Shown here piece after piece: positions 13,701-25,974 of a stretch of 64,000 nucleotides of DNA. The DNA is from Aulostomus chinensis. Lineage: Eukaryota; Chordata; Actinopteri; Syngnathiformes; Aulostomidae. Each line of letters starts with the position of its first letter. Within the stretch, counting starts at the first letter, position 1. The position numbers and the translations under genes were made by a program. The DNA lies in assembly GCA_037954235.1 (NCBI GenBank), contig JBBMOA010000021.1, positions 10,515,001 through 10,579,000 on the forward strand, read 5' to 3'. The notes beneath the pieces were generated by a model, which worked only from the letters and a program-made list of their open reading frames with translations, searched no databases and had not been told where the DNA came from.

Positions 13701-15019
13701 ACAGCACCCTGGAGGGGAGCACTGAGGGTTTGCTGGGTGTGGCCTGCGCTGTGACGTTAATTGGGCTATATTTGTTGCCAGTGTGTCTAATGGAGACATA
13801 GCTGAGATCCCTATGCGCTGAGAGGAGCCCGGCGTTGCGTTCACCCCCCCTCCCCTCTCCAACCCCCCCTCCCCTCTCCAACCCCCCCTCTCCTGAGTTG
13901 ACGCAGAGCAGCTGTCCCTTCCTTCAGCCGGTCACTGGGGGCGGGGGGCCCAGCAGGGATCGCACTCCACCCTGTTTGACCCAGTCAAGGTACACTCAGA
14001 CCAGGTGGAACCATAAAAGCCTGGAGCTGTCACGGCTGAAAACCAGACATGAGCAGGTGCTGCTTTATATTCATAGCACCAAAGTGTCACGGGCGAAGTT
14101 TCAAAACAGGAGTTAGACTCAAGATTAAAATTATCCTGCAACTTTTTTTTTGGACTTTCAAGGATACGGCACATAAATAAACAGAACCCTGATTAGGGGG
14201 AAGAATTTCAAAAGCATTTCCCCTTTGTGGTAGTAGGATTTTGAATATAATTCAAGCTTAATTTGTAGAATACTATAACAATAAGAACATTTGTTAATCG
14301 TAAATAGAGATTAGTCATAGTGCCACCTGGTGGAAACAAGAAATTACATGCCCCCCCCCCCCCCAACAGATCCACTTTAAGTTTGGTCAGATACACCTTA
14401 AGATCCTGGAGATGGGTTACTCTGTTTGGATGGCTACTTTCAATATTTCGCCAACAAGAGCATGAAATTATAAACTTTTCCAAACCTCATCCTGGCCTGA
14501 AGACATCTACAAGCTGAATTTAATTCTGTTATAGTGCCCCCCAGTGGTTACAGGAAGTGATCCAGAAGTAACAAACATCAAAATTGCACAGTGCTGCCCT
14601 TCATGTGAAGTACAGCAACAAAATATATCCTAACAGCATGTTCTCAAACACCACCGAGTTCACTTATTAGTCTGGAAAATCCAAATATCATCAGGTTTCA
14701 GCAGCCTTTCGCTCTATTGAACAGCCACAAACCTGACGTGTGTTGGGGGTGTGAGGGTTCGCTCACTGCCTCTGGGACCTTTATGCAAGCATGAAAGTTC
14801 CAGGGGAGTAAATAGATCCTTGGCGGAGGTATACACTCGCTAGTTGCTCTCCGGCCTCGCTTGCTTTATCTGCACAAATCTAATTTGCTTTTAATATGAC
14901 CACATTAAATCAAGAATTTTATCCGAGCAAGCCTTTGTACTGTATGTGTGTGTAGTCTACTGTACCGTAAGAGTAGAAGAGTAGTCCTGCTATCTTGGCC
15001 AAATGCCCCCACCGCACAC

Positions 15020-15087
<68 letters not shown>

Positions 15088-18068
15088 GCACACTCCCCAC
15101 ACCCATCTGCCAGCGTGAGTGGGAGGAAGAAGGAGAAAATCCAAAAAGCTACAAATTTAGTCATGAATCTTAAGCATATCAGTGTGTAGAGAACATCGCA
15201 CCGCATAGAACAGACTGTAATAGACTATGAGCGTATACTTTTCGAATAAAACCTAACCAAAGATACTATGTATTTATTTATGATGCTATGATTATTACAT
15301 TTCTGTCCTTTTGACTTCATTTAAGGCCGGTAACATCATTCATGTCTTTGTTGATAGGGTGAAAAAAAACATAGATGGTATTGTTTTATAACACCATAAA
15401 GTAAACTGCCAACCCCTCATGAAGCTGCTGCTGAAGCCAGGACGATACACACAATCACATACTGTAAACCCCCCCCCCCCCACACACATCTATACAAACA
15501 CACACATATCCCTTCGTCTCATTGAGGCTCCGTCTGATTACTGTTGTTCATCTCATATTAAGGTCAGCAGGGGTTAGGCTGGGTTTTACCAGTCGATCTG
15601 CTGTGTTTTGTGTGAGTAAATTATAGTGTGTGTGTGTGCGCGCGCGTGCGTCTGTGTATGTGAGAGAGAGAGAGAAGGAGAGGGAGAGAGAGAGAGAGAG
15701 TGTGTGTGTTTTGCCAAGAATGCAATGGTGCAGAAAATGTGCTGTGGATTACCGTGAGCAGTACTGGCAACCACAGCTTAAAAAAAGCTTGTACTCTAAT
15801 AACGTCAGAGACAATGATGAAGTCAGAAGGAAAAGACGTGATACGTGTTACCAAAGTGTATTTTTATTTTTTATAATCATTGTAGTCTGTGTTTTATATC
15901 CACACACGTGCACAAGTAATCCTACCAAACATAAAAATTCAGATTTTATTTGTTAGGTATTTTCGCTTTGTTTTTTTTCCGTGGTGGTGACTGACATCAT
16001 GGTCTATTTTGATGGCCGCAGGCTTGCTGATCAATCCTCTGATGAAAGATACACCACACCTGTCCAAGCATTTGAGAACATGTTCCAGTGGACCTGGCGG
16101 GGTTCCTATCTAAATCGTTTCTCATTCACATTTAGACGTTAAAAAAAGGATTTGGAAGTTTAAAAGAAAACAGATCAAATGAGGCTTCCTTGTGTCATTT
16201 CACAAACGATTGCATAAAACATTTCATGTAATTTGAAATCATTTTTATCGTCCGCAGGATCCGATTGTGAGACGGGGGTCATTTTATTGCTTTGAACCAT
16301 TCTGAAAATGCCTGGAAGCCCCTCAAAGGAATCTGTCCCCAAACTGCCCTGGCCCGCACACGAAGCCCCAACTCTTATTGAGTTATGGTGTGAAATTAAG
16401 CTCCCCAGATATATTAAGCCCAACAGATGTTCCGATGTGTCCCGTCCCTTTGTAGAGGGTCTTACTAGTCGTGGCCGTTATGAAATAAATTAAGAATGCT
16501 GCGCAGCCTGAAAATACTTTGGGCTTAAGAGAACCGAGGCTCATGAGTTTATGGATACACTTGTTCCCTTCTGGATTTGATGTTTGCATCATTGTTCTAA
16601 GGTTGCATGCCTATTAGAAAGGTCTCCTAAATCCATATGATTGATCTCTTGGATTTTCCAACCCAATGAGTCAATCAATACTAAATGCATTAACATGAAA
16701 CCATTAAAGTCAGCCCTCCCCCTTACAGTGGAGCATGTAAAAGAGGAGGAAGAAGGAGAGAAAACCTGTTTTTTGTTATGAATATACACTATAGGGCACT
16801 TGGAGAGAGACCAGTTAGATTTAACCGAACTCCATGTAAAATAAATGCAATTTTACAACGTTGTTAATGGATGTGGCCCAAAATCAAATGTGTTCTTCCT
16901 TGGCCCATGCAAAACCCCTCCACCAAGTTTGGTCAAATTCAGCCTCGTTGTTTTTACACAATCCTTTTGACAGACTAAACGAATGTCCCTGAAAACATTA
17001 TGTTCTTTGGAGAGGTTCAAACAAAACAAAAAGTCCATTTCTATAATATCTAAAAATCAAATTGATTGAATTGCATGTAGATGATCCTTTTCTGCTTGTA
17101 CCATCTGATGTTCTTCAAACAAAGCAGCATTGTCCCGGCCTTAGTCACTCTGACATGGTCTAATTTAGGCGAAAAAAGGAGAAAAAAACAGGCAAACAAA
17201 AGGCCTGATGTCTCTAATAAATATGCATTCAGTGCACAACAAAGGGGACAGATGAAGTGTGATTTTTTTTTTCCACATGCAAGCGTTTTACATTCGTATT
17301 CAGGATTTATTGTCCACACGTTTTGAGGACATAATGTCTGGAAAGAAAATTGAAAACACGAGTCAAAAGAGGAGTGCCCACTCAAAGCCATTAACCCAGG
17401 ATTTAAGTCCATAAAACTGAAAGAAAGGATTCAGATTGTATCGATTGTAAGATAAAATAAAAGCAAGGAATGGAAAGAGGCTTTTTCTAGGTAAGATTAG
17501 ATGAGAATTCATGTGACAAGTGGACCTTTTCAGGAAAACCATGTAGCGATATTAAAGAGAAAGACTAATAATGAAGACGAGCGCGCCTTGTGGACTGCTG
17601 TGTGTGAGGCCCCACATTCATCATATTTCCTTCTGTCTCTGCCTCAGAATGACTGCATATATAATGTTGATTCATGAATATTTCATAAGAAAGTTTAACT
17701 ATGCTTAGGGCCGGCTGCGGTTTAAATCTAGCACACGGTGAAATTCTCCTGGGGAAGCAGGAGTAGATAGATAAGAGGGCTCTGTTCACTTAATCTGGGT
17801 TCTTGGACAGAGGATCAAAAAGGGGAAAAAAATCAGAATAGAACTGGCATCGGTTCAGGGTTTGGTAATCCCCCTGTGTCATCATTGAACTATGTCTGAG
17901 CATCAGATAATGGGGCAGCGAAATGTTGGTAGGCCTGTGCGATGCTGTCAGTAGCCTAAATGTGTCAGCCAGGCAGGTGTTACAGCCGTTTGTTCCCTCT
18001 TGTTTCGCCGGAATCTAACACGTAAAATGTTTGTTTTCTCTAAAGGTTTGCAAAAGAACTCTCTCGCT

Positions 18069-18126
<58 letters not shown>

Positions 18127-20067
18127 TATATATGTCCAATATGTCATCATCAGCATGGTTATATTTTCGAATTAACACAAAACACATTTTAGGTTATTTA
18201 CTGTAAACATTTTGATCAAATGATGTAACGATTAAATTAAAAAAAAAAAAACCTACATATTTTAGAAAATTGATCCATTAAAGACTTGAGGAAATTTGGA
18301 AGATTAAAACTGCCATGATAATTTATAAAAAGTAGCATTCATACATTCGATAATCAGGAGACAAATGTGCAGGCTACTTTAATCATAGATATGCACAGAA
18401 AAACATTCAATATCAAAATCTTTGTCTTTTTTCTTTCTTTCTTTCTTTCTTTCTTTCTTACTGACATTATTTCTACCGTCTCTTAAGCTACCAGATCCTC
18501 ATCACTGTGGTTTGTGTTTGATTGATTAAGCCTGAATGGCAAAGACGACGCCTCCTCATTAACACACGGAGGGATTAAATACTGGAATAATTACAAACTG
18601 AGCGAAAAACAGCTATAGATTTACGCTGAAAAGGATGAATGGGATAAGCTTGAATAGGAACAGTAAGTAAATACAAAAATAAGTATTTTCTCAAACAAAT
18701 GAATACATGGTATTACGTGTTTCTGGGGTTCTTTTTTGAATATTTTTCACTTTCAAATTAAGTAAGTACTAAGGGTTTTATTAGTACATTTTGCATTTTT
18801 CACATTTTCCTTAATTTCTTTATAGTTTCATTTATTTGATATGAAATGAATTCATTTTCCAAGTGAATACATTTTATGATATTATTTTTATATTTTTTGC
18901 CAATTTTTAATTGTAAGTCAATTTCTACATTTATTTATCAACTAAAACTTTTATTTGTTCCCTATTGAGTGGATCTGTTTATTTTTTCTTTACAGCAGTT
19001 TTAGTAAAATCCCTAAATTGCCCAAATAGATTTTTTTCTAATCTGCTAAAAAACAAAAAAACAAAAAAAAAAACCCAAGGGATTAAATATGTCTTTGTAG
19101 GCGAGCGTGTGTACCTGTGGATGATTGCTGATGTGAACACGTGTCACCTCTCTCACCCCTGCAGGACCCGACTATATTAAACAGCAGTTAAAAGAGCCTG
19201 TGGAGATTAAAGAGGTCCACGTTGAAAAGAAAGACAACTCGCCCAAAGATTCTCCCCACTTTTACCGCAAAGGCACCACTCCACCACACTCCCCAGTGCA
19301 CAGTCCTGGAAGTACGCCTCCCCCCTCGCCTCACTCCAGCAAGAAGAAAGGTCACCTCGCCAACAGCACCAGCCGCAAAACCAGCAAGGAGGAGAAACCG
19401 TCCCGTAAAATAAGCAAAGAGGAGAAGTCCATTCATAAAACCAGCAAAGAAGAGCGGCCTAATAGAAAGCTAAGTAGAGAGGAGAGGGTGTCGGTCACCG
19501 ACGGCCCCAAAGCTTCACACGTGCTTGTTGATGCTCCACCTAAACCTGCTAAGGGTCAGCAGCCTACCCCTGCATCTGCTCCTCCTGCTCCTCCTCCACA
19601 GCCTCCTGCAATCCCAGTCAATGGCCAACTCCACACAGAATACCACAGTTACTATGTAAAGGCCCCCACGAAGGCCCCTCCACCTCCGGAGCCTGAGGAG
19701 GATCCAGAGGAAGAACCTAGTGCCCTGGCCCTGGCACGCATGCCCCCGCAACCTAAATCCTTGACCCCTACTCCTAAGCCAGCCTCCATACGGGAGAACA
19801 AGGGTGACCAGAAACTCAGGAAGCAGGATTCCCTAAAGCCAAAGAGCCTCGCAGACACAAAGAAAGCCAGTATGGAGATTGCAGAAAGCTCGGAAGAAAC
19901 AGTAAGCATCCAAAAATCCACGAACTCTCAACATGACAGATCATTTGACCCGGCTGTATATCTGATTTGTATCCTTTGTTTTGCAGGGTCCTAACTCCAT
20001 CCTTGTTGCTATGGTTATGCTGTTGAATATCGGCCTTGCAATTATATTTGTCCATTTTCTGACATGA
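10595..20067 (+). CDS. jph1: junctophilin-1, 3' part (three coding exons, partial gene)
   Basis: Junctophilins hold the plasma membrane (T-tubule) and the sarcoplasmic/endoplasmic reticulum together at junctional membrane complexes. Their N-terminal MORN repeats bind the plasma membrane and a single C-terminal helix anchors them in the SR/ER. The coding exons seen here are 10595-10713, 19165-19901 and 19987-20067, joined by GT-AG introns with matching phases. They encode the end of the alpha-helical region (TAHARTKSEAADQAA ... ARAVARELSPNFYQPG), a divergent Pro/Ser/Lys-rich cytoplasmic region (HFYRKGTTPP is the family landmark), and the tail anchor ending in IGLAIIFVHFLT. The MORN-repeat exons must lie upstream of the window, since no such coding sequence is visible in 1-10594. 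JPH1 is preferred over JPH2-4 because eloc, ube2w and stau2 follow in the same order as next to human JPH1. Family membership is certain; the paralogue rests mainly on synteny. Confidence 0.93.
12940..13178 (-). mobile_element. tRNA-derived SINE, full-length-like
   Basis: Read on the minus strand, it opens with a tRNA-like head: a box-A-like GGCTTGGAGGTAGAGTGG, followed about 30 bases later by a box-B-like TGGCTTGATCC. A body follows (GTGTCCTTGAGCAAGATACT, then GGACTGGTGACCCGTCCAGA), ending in AAAATGGATGGATGG. It is the same family as 41908-42157. A (TTC)n run follows at 13179-13197. The 157-codon open frame through it is not a gene. Confidence 0.85.
13843..13893. repeat. C-rich 19-bp tandem repeat
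   Basis: Two perfect 19-base units (ACCCCCCCTCCCCTCTCCA) and a partial third. Confidence 0.95.
15014..15091. repeat. (CA)n microsatellite
   Basis: A long CA run with one CG interruption near the left end and a CG unit near the right end. Confidence 0.97.
15629..15706. repeat. compound (TG)n / (GA)n microsatellite
   Basis: TG units, then CG, then a GA-rich run of about 40 bases, then TG again. Confidence 0.93.
16817..16980 (+). repeat. single copy of the 9.1-9.7 kb interspersed repeat
   Basis: It shares AAATGCAATTTTA, TTCTTCCTTGGCCCATGC, ACCCCTCCACCAAGTTTG and ATTCAGCCTCG with the tandem copies at 9090-9660, in the same order and orientation. Confidence 0.75.
18072..18124. repeat. (CA)n microsatellite
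   Basis: An uninterrupted run of about 26 CA units. Confidence 0.98.
18428..18459. repeat. (CTTT)n microsatellite
   Basis: A tetranucleotide run of about seven units. Confidence 0.95.
19165..19901 (+). CDS. jph1: jph1 coding exon, divergent cytoplasmic region
   Basis: The exon is preceded by CTCACCCCTGCAG and followed by GTAAGC. It gives GPDYIKQQLKEPV, then SPHFYRKGTTPPHSP, then a Lys/Ser-rich stretch, a Pro-rich stretch, and NGQLHTEYHSYYVK, which resembles the NGELHSQYHGYYVK segment of mammalian JPH1. It contains 245 complete codons and ends in phase 0. Most of it is low-complexity and presumably disordered. Bases 19371-19490 are four tandem 30-base units coding a ten-residue repeat of the type SRKTSKEEKP. 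Acidic EPEEDPEEEP follows the proline-rich part. An open frame continues past the donor into the intron to 19994, but the exon ends at 19901. Confidence 0.93.
19371..19490 (+). repeat. four tandem 30-bp units within jph1 coding exon
   Basis: Four in-frame 30-base units start at 19371, 19401, 19431 and 19461. They encode SRKTSKEEKP, SRKISKEEKS, IHKTSKEERP and NRKLSREERV. The unit length is constant and the frame is kept, so this is a coding minisatellite. Three of the four units keep R-K-x-S, the general pattern favoured by basophilic kinases such as PKA and CaMKII; unit 3 has His in place of Arg. Whether these serines are phosphorylated is unknown. Confidence 0.9.
19987..20067 (+). CDS. jph1: jph1 final coding exon, tail anchor
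   Basis: The exon starts after TTGCAG and codes GPNSILVAMVMLLNIGLA followed by IIFVHFLT and a TGA stop at 20065-20067. This is the single transmembrane helix that anchors junctophilins in the SR/ER membrane. Only a residue or two follows the hydrophobic segment, as in the family. The stop lies 16 bases before a perfect donor (CAG/GTAAGT at 20081-20089), so the mRNA probably has an intron in its 3' UTR. Confidence 0.95.
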   Translation, partial: GPNSILVAMVMLLNIGLAIIFVHFLT

Positions 20068-22606
20068 TGATGCTCTATCACAGGTAAGTAGATGTGGAGA
20101 CATCAGCCTGCACATGAATCTGCCCTCTTGTCAGCGCAACAATCCGTGTGTCTCCCATGTGTCAAAGCAGCCAATTAAAACCAAACTGTTTTTATGTTGC
20201 AGTATAACCATGGCAACCGGTAGAGTTGCATAGCCGGCCTTGAGAAATGAAAATGGCGCCAGTGAGACACGGGGACAGCCGTAGGTGTTAGAGAATCAGG
20301 AGGAAGGCATCACCACCACCAACCTGTCATGGGCCCCGTTGAGGCCAAAGCCCCGTGAATTAGCACTCCTTCGGCTTCTCTACGAGCTGAGGTGAAATGT
20401 TGTGTCTAGTGAGTTAAAACGAGTTTAAAATTATACATAGTCTGAAAAAAGAAGTAATTGAAACCCACGTGTGCTGATCCAAGCACTGGTCTCCCACTCC
20501 CACTGCATTGGCAGAGATGACGGTGGGCTGGCGGACTTTGCTGGAAGAGAGAGGAGATGCACTTTTAGATGACGGGAGCAAACAGCTGCCTTTCTATTTT
20601 GCCATCTGACGTTTTGACGGGGAGACGAAGAGCCCAGCGGGCCGAGGGGGGAACAGTCGCAGTGGGAGCATGCTCGAGTGTTTTGGAGCGTTTTCTGGGG
20701 AGTTTTTTTTTTTTTTGCGGGGGCGCAACCAGGAAAACTGGGCTCGATCGTTGCTAGCAAGTCAGTGCTAGCACGGTCACTAGCCAGTCTTACTCTGTTA
20801 ACCCTATCATCTCCACAGCTCTCTCAAGCTCCGTCCATTTCTTTACCCAGGATACACTGCTTTGAAACACACCCCCTGCATGGTACAGCTTTTTTTTGTT
20901 TTGTTTTGTTTGTTTGTTTGTTTTATCGTAGGTTTTTTTTGTTGTTGTTGTTCATTGTTGTTCTCTTCTCAGTAAATAAATTAGATTTTATTTTGAAATT
21001 CAGCCCAATTTAGTTGTAATTTGACATTACACGTTCATGTTACTGAAAGTGCAATATGTTTTATTTTTGCAAAAAGAGAGCTTATAGTATACTTTGCCAA
21101 AAAAAAAAACTATTATCAATAATAGAGGGATTGTACCGTTATAATAAAATCCTGTGTTACATTTTATTTTGTCAAACTCTCACAAATTGAACCGACTGGA
21201 TTGAAGAGAGAGAGAGAGAGTGTTGAATGGTAGCTGGCGTTGTTTTAGGAAGGAAGTTCACATTTAAAAAAAAAAGCCAACTATCTCTGTGAGAATGAAG
21301 AAACAAATGTCTTATATTATTTATTAAATGAGAAAGAAATTATTTAATTGTATTGCGACACATGCCTAGACCACTTTGCTTGAATTTCTTCACTGTAGTC
21401 TCACTGTTTCAATATAAGATGCAAAGATGCAGTTCACTCAGCTGCTTCTGTAGGTCCAACAGTGCTTGCATGCCTATGCGACTGGATCTAACGTGGAGAG
21501 TGGAAGTCGGTATTGAATTTATTCAGGTTGAGGCCATGGGGAATGTGGCGCCAGCAGGGGTTTGAGGAGAGATGCCTTTAAAAAGTCTTTAACAGTACTA
21601 CTGTTTACCTCAGAAAAGATGAGGACGGGAGGGGAGGGAACGAGATGCCATCCTTGTCTTAATTTTGTCATGTGGGACGATGCTCTGACTGTTGTCATCA
21701 CCTGAGTCATGCTTGCTTCATTCTAGCTGTTCGTAGTCTTTGTTGCAGGTATGACATGAGTTTCTTTGATTTTTTTTTTAAAAAGAAAAAAACAGTGGTT
21801 ATTTATATGGTTGACATTTAATGTCATCAGATGATTTCTTCTTCTTCGTTGTACAACTGATGTGAACACTGGTCATCACACAAAAGGGCTTTACTATATC
21901 GCTGTTTTCATTGCTGCAGTTCAGTTTGAAACTTGACAACACAGTGTGGTCTGTTCGAAAATGTGCAGCAGATAACATTTTGAAGGATGCTTATATGTTT
22001 GCAAACTGTCCACGCAACTAGTAAACCGTCCAGAACCGACGAGTAGAACAAGAAATATGAGGCAGTCAGCCGCCATTAGGTCATCAAATATTCTTCTCCC
22101 TTTCTTTACTACACCCTCTTTTTTTGTTTTCTCGTCTTCACGCGAGCCTGGTGAAGACCCCGGAGGGTTTAACAGAACAGCCTGTTTATGGGATATTTTT
22201 TGAAATGCAACATTGCATGTCGGAGACATTTATATATAGATTATTATATACTATTTGTAAGGATTTTTACAGAGCACAATCCAGAATCTGGTATGAGTTG
22301 GTATTTTTCTAACAATTTGCACACCTGTATTTTGACAATGACTATAACTTTGTTTGTAATTGGTAACGTAATGCACATATGATAATGCTTGACAGTGGAA
22401 AAACTACTTTATTTCTAATTGGTTGTACTGTACGTACCATTTTTGGGGATGTGAAAGGCAGATGTACTTGTTTGAGTATTTTAGGAAATAATAACGAGGA
22501 ACTGTGGGAGACTTTTGATATCTCAAGGTTCATGTTACCCCATTGATTTGTGCAAAGTCTTTGGAGATGAATTTATGTGTATAACAATAAAGATGTTATG
22601 CCTTGT
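20068..22606 (+). other. jph1: jph1 3' UTR region with probable intron
   Basis: A consensus splice donor begins at 20084, directly after the stop codon. Plausible acceptors are at about 20818 (CATCTCCACAG) and 20972 (TTCTCTTCTCAG); I cannot choose between them. The stop is less than 50 bases upstream of the junction, so nonsense-mediated decay would not be expected. The region is AT-rich, contains T-rich runs at 20886-20945 and a short GA repeat near 21207, and ends near a poly(A) signal at 22586. No protein-coding exon is seen in it. Confidence 0.6.
22586..22591 (+). terminator. jph1: likely jph1 poly(A) signal
   Basis: AATAAA, 15 bases before a genomic run of 19 A residues (22607-22625). 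Position and strand fit the end of the jph1 transcript, about 2.5 kb after the stop codon. The downstream A-run could cause internal priming in cDNA data. Confidence 0.5.
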
Positions 22607-24164
22607 AAAAAAAAAAAAAAAAAAAGTTTTGTTCTTTCTAGTATTTTTATGCCCACACACCAACACTTATTATCTGTAAATTTTCATAATAAAACACTGT
22701 ATCGCACTAATTTGGTGATAAAAATCTCCACGTGTTTTAGTATTTATAAGTCTACTTCAGTGCTGTATAATCCTGATCTCCCAGGAGCGATGACCCGCCA
22801 TGATCCTCCGGTAATGAGGTGCAGAGGGAAACCTCCAGGCAAGAATCTTTATGTTTGAAATTAAAAATTTAAATGCGGTCTCACGTCAGTTGGTGTGAGA
22901 GCGGGCAGGCGCCTCTCGTTTGTCTTGGCTGAATTTATTTTTTTTTAGCTGTTTCTGTTGTTGATTAGCGGCGGATCAGGCTGGTGTCACGCTGGGGAAC
23001 GGCACCTGACCGGAATCAACAACGCCATGTCATGCACTCGCCGTGCCCTCTGCCCCAACACCTCAAAACCTGATACTCTTCTCACATCCTGGCTGCTTTA
23101 ATTCTTCATGCTGCTTTTTTGCACGAGTGCCAATATTATATTTTTGTTTACTTTCTTTTAGGCTAATATCATGTAGCATTAAAGCCTTTAAAATTGCCAT
23201 TCTGACTGTTTGTATAATCCTGACATCTGACCCACCCCTCTGTGTGAAGCTGTAATATTGCAGTAAAAGTCTGGACCAAGAGCCCACAAGCCCCCTGGAG
23301 GAATGGGATGGTACTGCAGGTAATTCCCCCCCCCCCCCCTGTTCACTATTTTTTACTTATAAAAAAAGGTTGTAATTAAATAAATCATATTTATATGGAG
23401 TTTCATATTTTGAAATTGTCAGTGTTTATCATTCCATGTCATTTAACTGAGAACTGCTTGTAAATTTTCTAATGTTGTGATATTGAGAAAATTAGATAAA
23501 ATAATACATAATCTCAAGAGAACAACAGCTGTTTTCTCAGGATTACGAGATAAATTTAGTTTAGCTATCTCGAGATAACACACCGGGGATCTCACGTTAA
23601 CAGCGTTTGAGAAGTACTGACGCGGCACGTCTCATCTTCTGTAGTTTTGCCCAAGTGGGGGACCAACTTTCACGGAACTGATCTGTTTATAAGTACAACT
23701 ACTTAGGGAATACGTCCTCTTAATCTTGTGTCTTTGATCAAAGTTGTGATTGGTTTTTTTCAATGGGTCACAGTAAAATAGGCCGCGGCATTCATATGTG
23801 TGGGAATGTGCTGTATAGAATGTCTCAGTTACTATTCTGATATGTCGCAGCATCCGGGATAAGATTTGACTGCACAAGCACTCCTGGACAAATATAAATC
23901 AAAACCTTATAAGTCTATCACACCTTCATGGAGGCCTTTTAACAGATTCCTGTGCCAGCTCTGGTCCTGAATTTTCAGGATTATATAATAATTATTGATT
24001 AGTTAAATGTGGTTTAGGTACAAGCTGGACGGTCCGAGCAGGAGCGGTGCCTGTGTGAAATGTATTTCCTTTTTCTTGTGCAGGACTTTTACATGTTTAA
24101 AAGCTTCGCACTGGCAGTGATGAACATACCTGACACTTCCTCATGTTTCATCAACCATCAAACT

Positions 24165-24185
24165 GCAGCAGCAGCAGCAGCAGCA
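24165..24185. repeat. (CAG)n trinucleotide repeat
   Basis: Seven CAG/GCA units in intergenic DNA. Confidence 0.95.
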
Positions 24186-25974
24186 AGTATGGACATCACA
24201 AATATTGCTCCTAGTGGAATTGAATGGTAAATGGATGGTAGAATAAAATAGATATGTTGGTAAATTTTTTTTTTTTTTTTAAAGCAGTGTATCAAATAAG
24301 ATAAGATTTATTAAAGATAATAGCGCACTATTTTTTGGGACTAGCACTAAAAATCTTTCTAACTTCCTCTCACATTCACTCATCATTTCTATGAACATTA
24401 AAGCAAAGCTTCATAACATAGTTGAACGTATGCATAGAATCAATTCATATTAAAGAACTGAATAGTTTTATGTTTATAAAGTTCACAATGTTACATTACA
24501 CGCTTTATATTTGTTAATCTGTGTAAAAACTCATCATCATCACAGCCATGTAAACCGTGATGTTTAGCATTCATTAATTTACATTCACAGAAATTAAAAT
24601 TGTGGACGGATAGATGAATAATTTTAATTTCTGTAAATGTATTTACAATTATAATTGTTTGATCACAGTGGGGTTTATCATTCATTGAGTGTGTAAATAC
24701 ACTGTAAAAACTAAATAAGAAGAGGTTTAATTAAAACTATCGGTGTTTGAACTGACTTGGTAGCTATCTGAAGTCTGGCAAACATCCACCAAGATGAGGG
24801 CAAGAGTTTCTTGTGTATATATTTAACTTCCCACTCTGAGACCCAGCCTCCACCTTCTGACTAAAATGTAACTCGCTTGTGCTTCTAAAATTGGATTAAG
24901 TCTCGTAAGCAGTGAGGGGGATATCAGTGCCTGGCGTTTTTCAAAACGGTTGCTAAGACATCAGTATGAAGCAGATCCCCTTTCAATGCTTTGCATAGCT
25001 AACTTAGCTTAGCATCCCTTCATCTGTTGTATTTACATAAACAAATGTGAGATATAAAAGTATCACACCGGCATCTAATTATTTCAGGGTTGTCCCCCCC
25101 AGCGTTCAGGAATGAATAAATAAACAGGAATTTGAGACGTTCCTTTTTTCTACCTGTTTATATTCCGACGTGTGAGTTATGGTGAACATTTCATCATGAG
25201 GTTCTCCAGGGTGACTCATTGTATTTGTAGCCTCGACGCACCACAGCGGCCTCAAGCTACTGAAAGTAAGTGCTTGTCACATCGACTTACGTGTGTGTTT
25301 ATGCCATTTGAAGCTTTAATCATGCAGGAGGTAGAGAGGCCGTGAACTAACATTGTTTAGCAAAAACAAGCGAGAACTCCGGGCCATTTTGTGATTTTAA
25401 AAGCTGTCATTACTTCTATGACTCGTTCTGCACACTCAGGAACAGGTTATGAACGTGGAACTTTCTCTCTGTGGGTGAGCTTGAATCATCGTAGTCATTG
25501 AGCAGGTGTAGCCTCCTAATAATGTTGATTCAGAGTGCTTTCACCGCTTTAATAAAATATATAAAAACCTGTCTCTGTTTTTCTCCACATCAAGTTTTGT
25601 TTTGTGTGAAAGCAGCTGCTACCTGTGCATGTGTTTAACAGTAACACACACTTCAATGATGTGTTAGCAAGGTGGACTTCGAGAGCTTGACACAGCACTG
25701 CCGCCATTTTGGACTCCATACGTTAACAGAAACGGGACAGAAAAACGTCGACAAATGGACAGACAATATGAACAAGGAGAAAGTATGCTGTCAAAAACTG
25801 CCATTTTTGGTAGTTTTTCGACAAGTTAACACACAGTTGCACAGTTTTCCACGAAGTTCTTCAGTCCAAATTGGCAGAAATAGTTTCCCTGCTGAAGTCA
25901 CTGTAAGCTAGGTAAGTAAAAGTAAGAGAGAGAGAGAGAGAGACCTTTTTTGTTGACATGCCACACAGGTGCAG

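Larger units (their letters stand above)
10714..19164 (+). other. jph1: jph1 intron between helical and cytoplasmic exons
   Basis: A GT-AG intron of 8451 bases whose ends fit in phase. It contains a SINE (12940-13178), a C-rich 19-base tandem repeat (13843-13893), microsatellites (15014-15091, 15629-15706, 18072-18124, 18428-18459), a single copy of the 9-kb repeat (16817-16980), and a repeat-free stretch at about 16195-16500. No further coding exon is recognised. Confidence 0.85.

Noticed and set aside
19902..19994. Extension of the jph1 cytoplasmic exon to the stop at 19992
   Set aside because: The frame is open past the donor, but splicing to 19987 restores the conserved tail anchor, so the extension is intronic.
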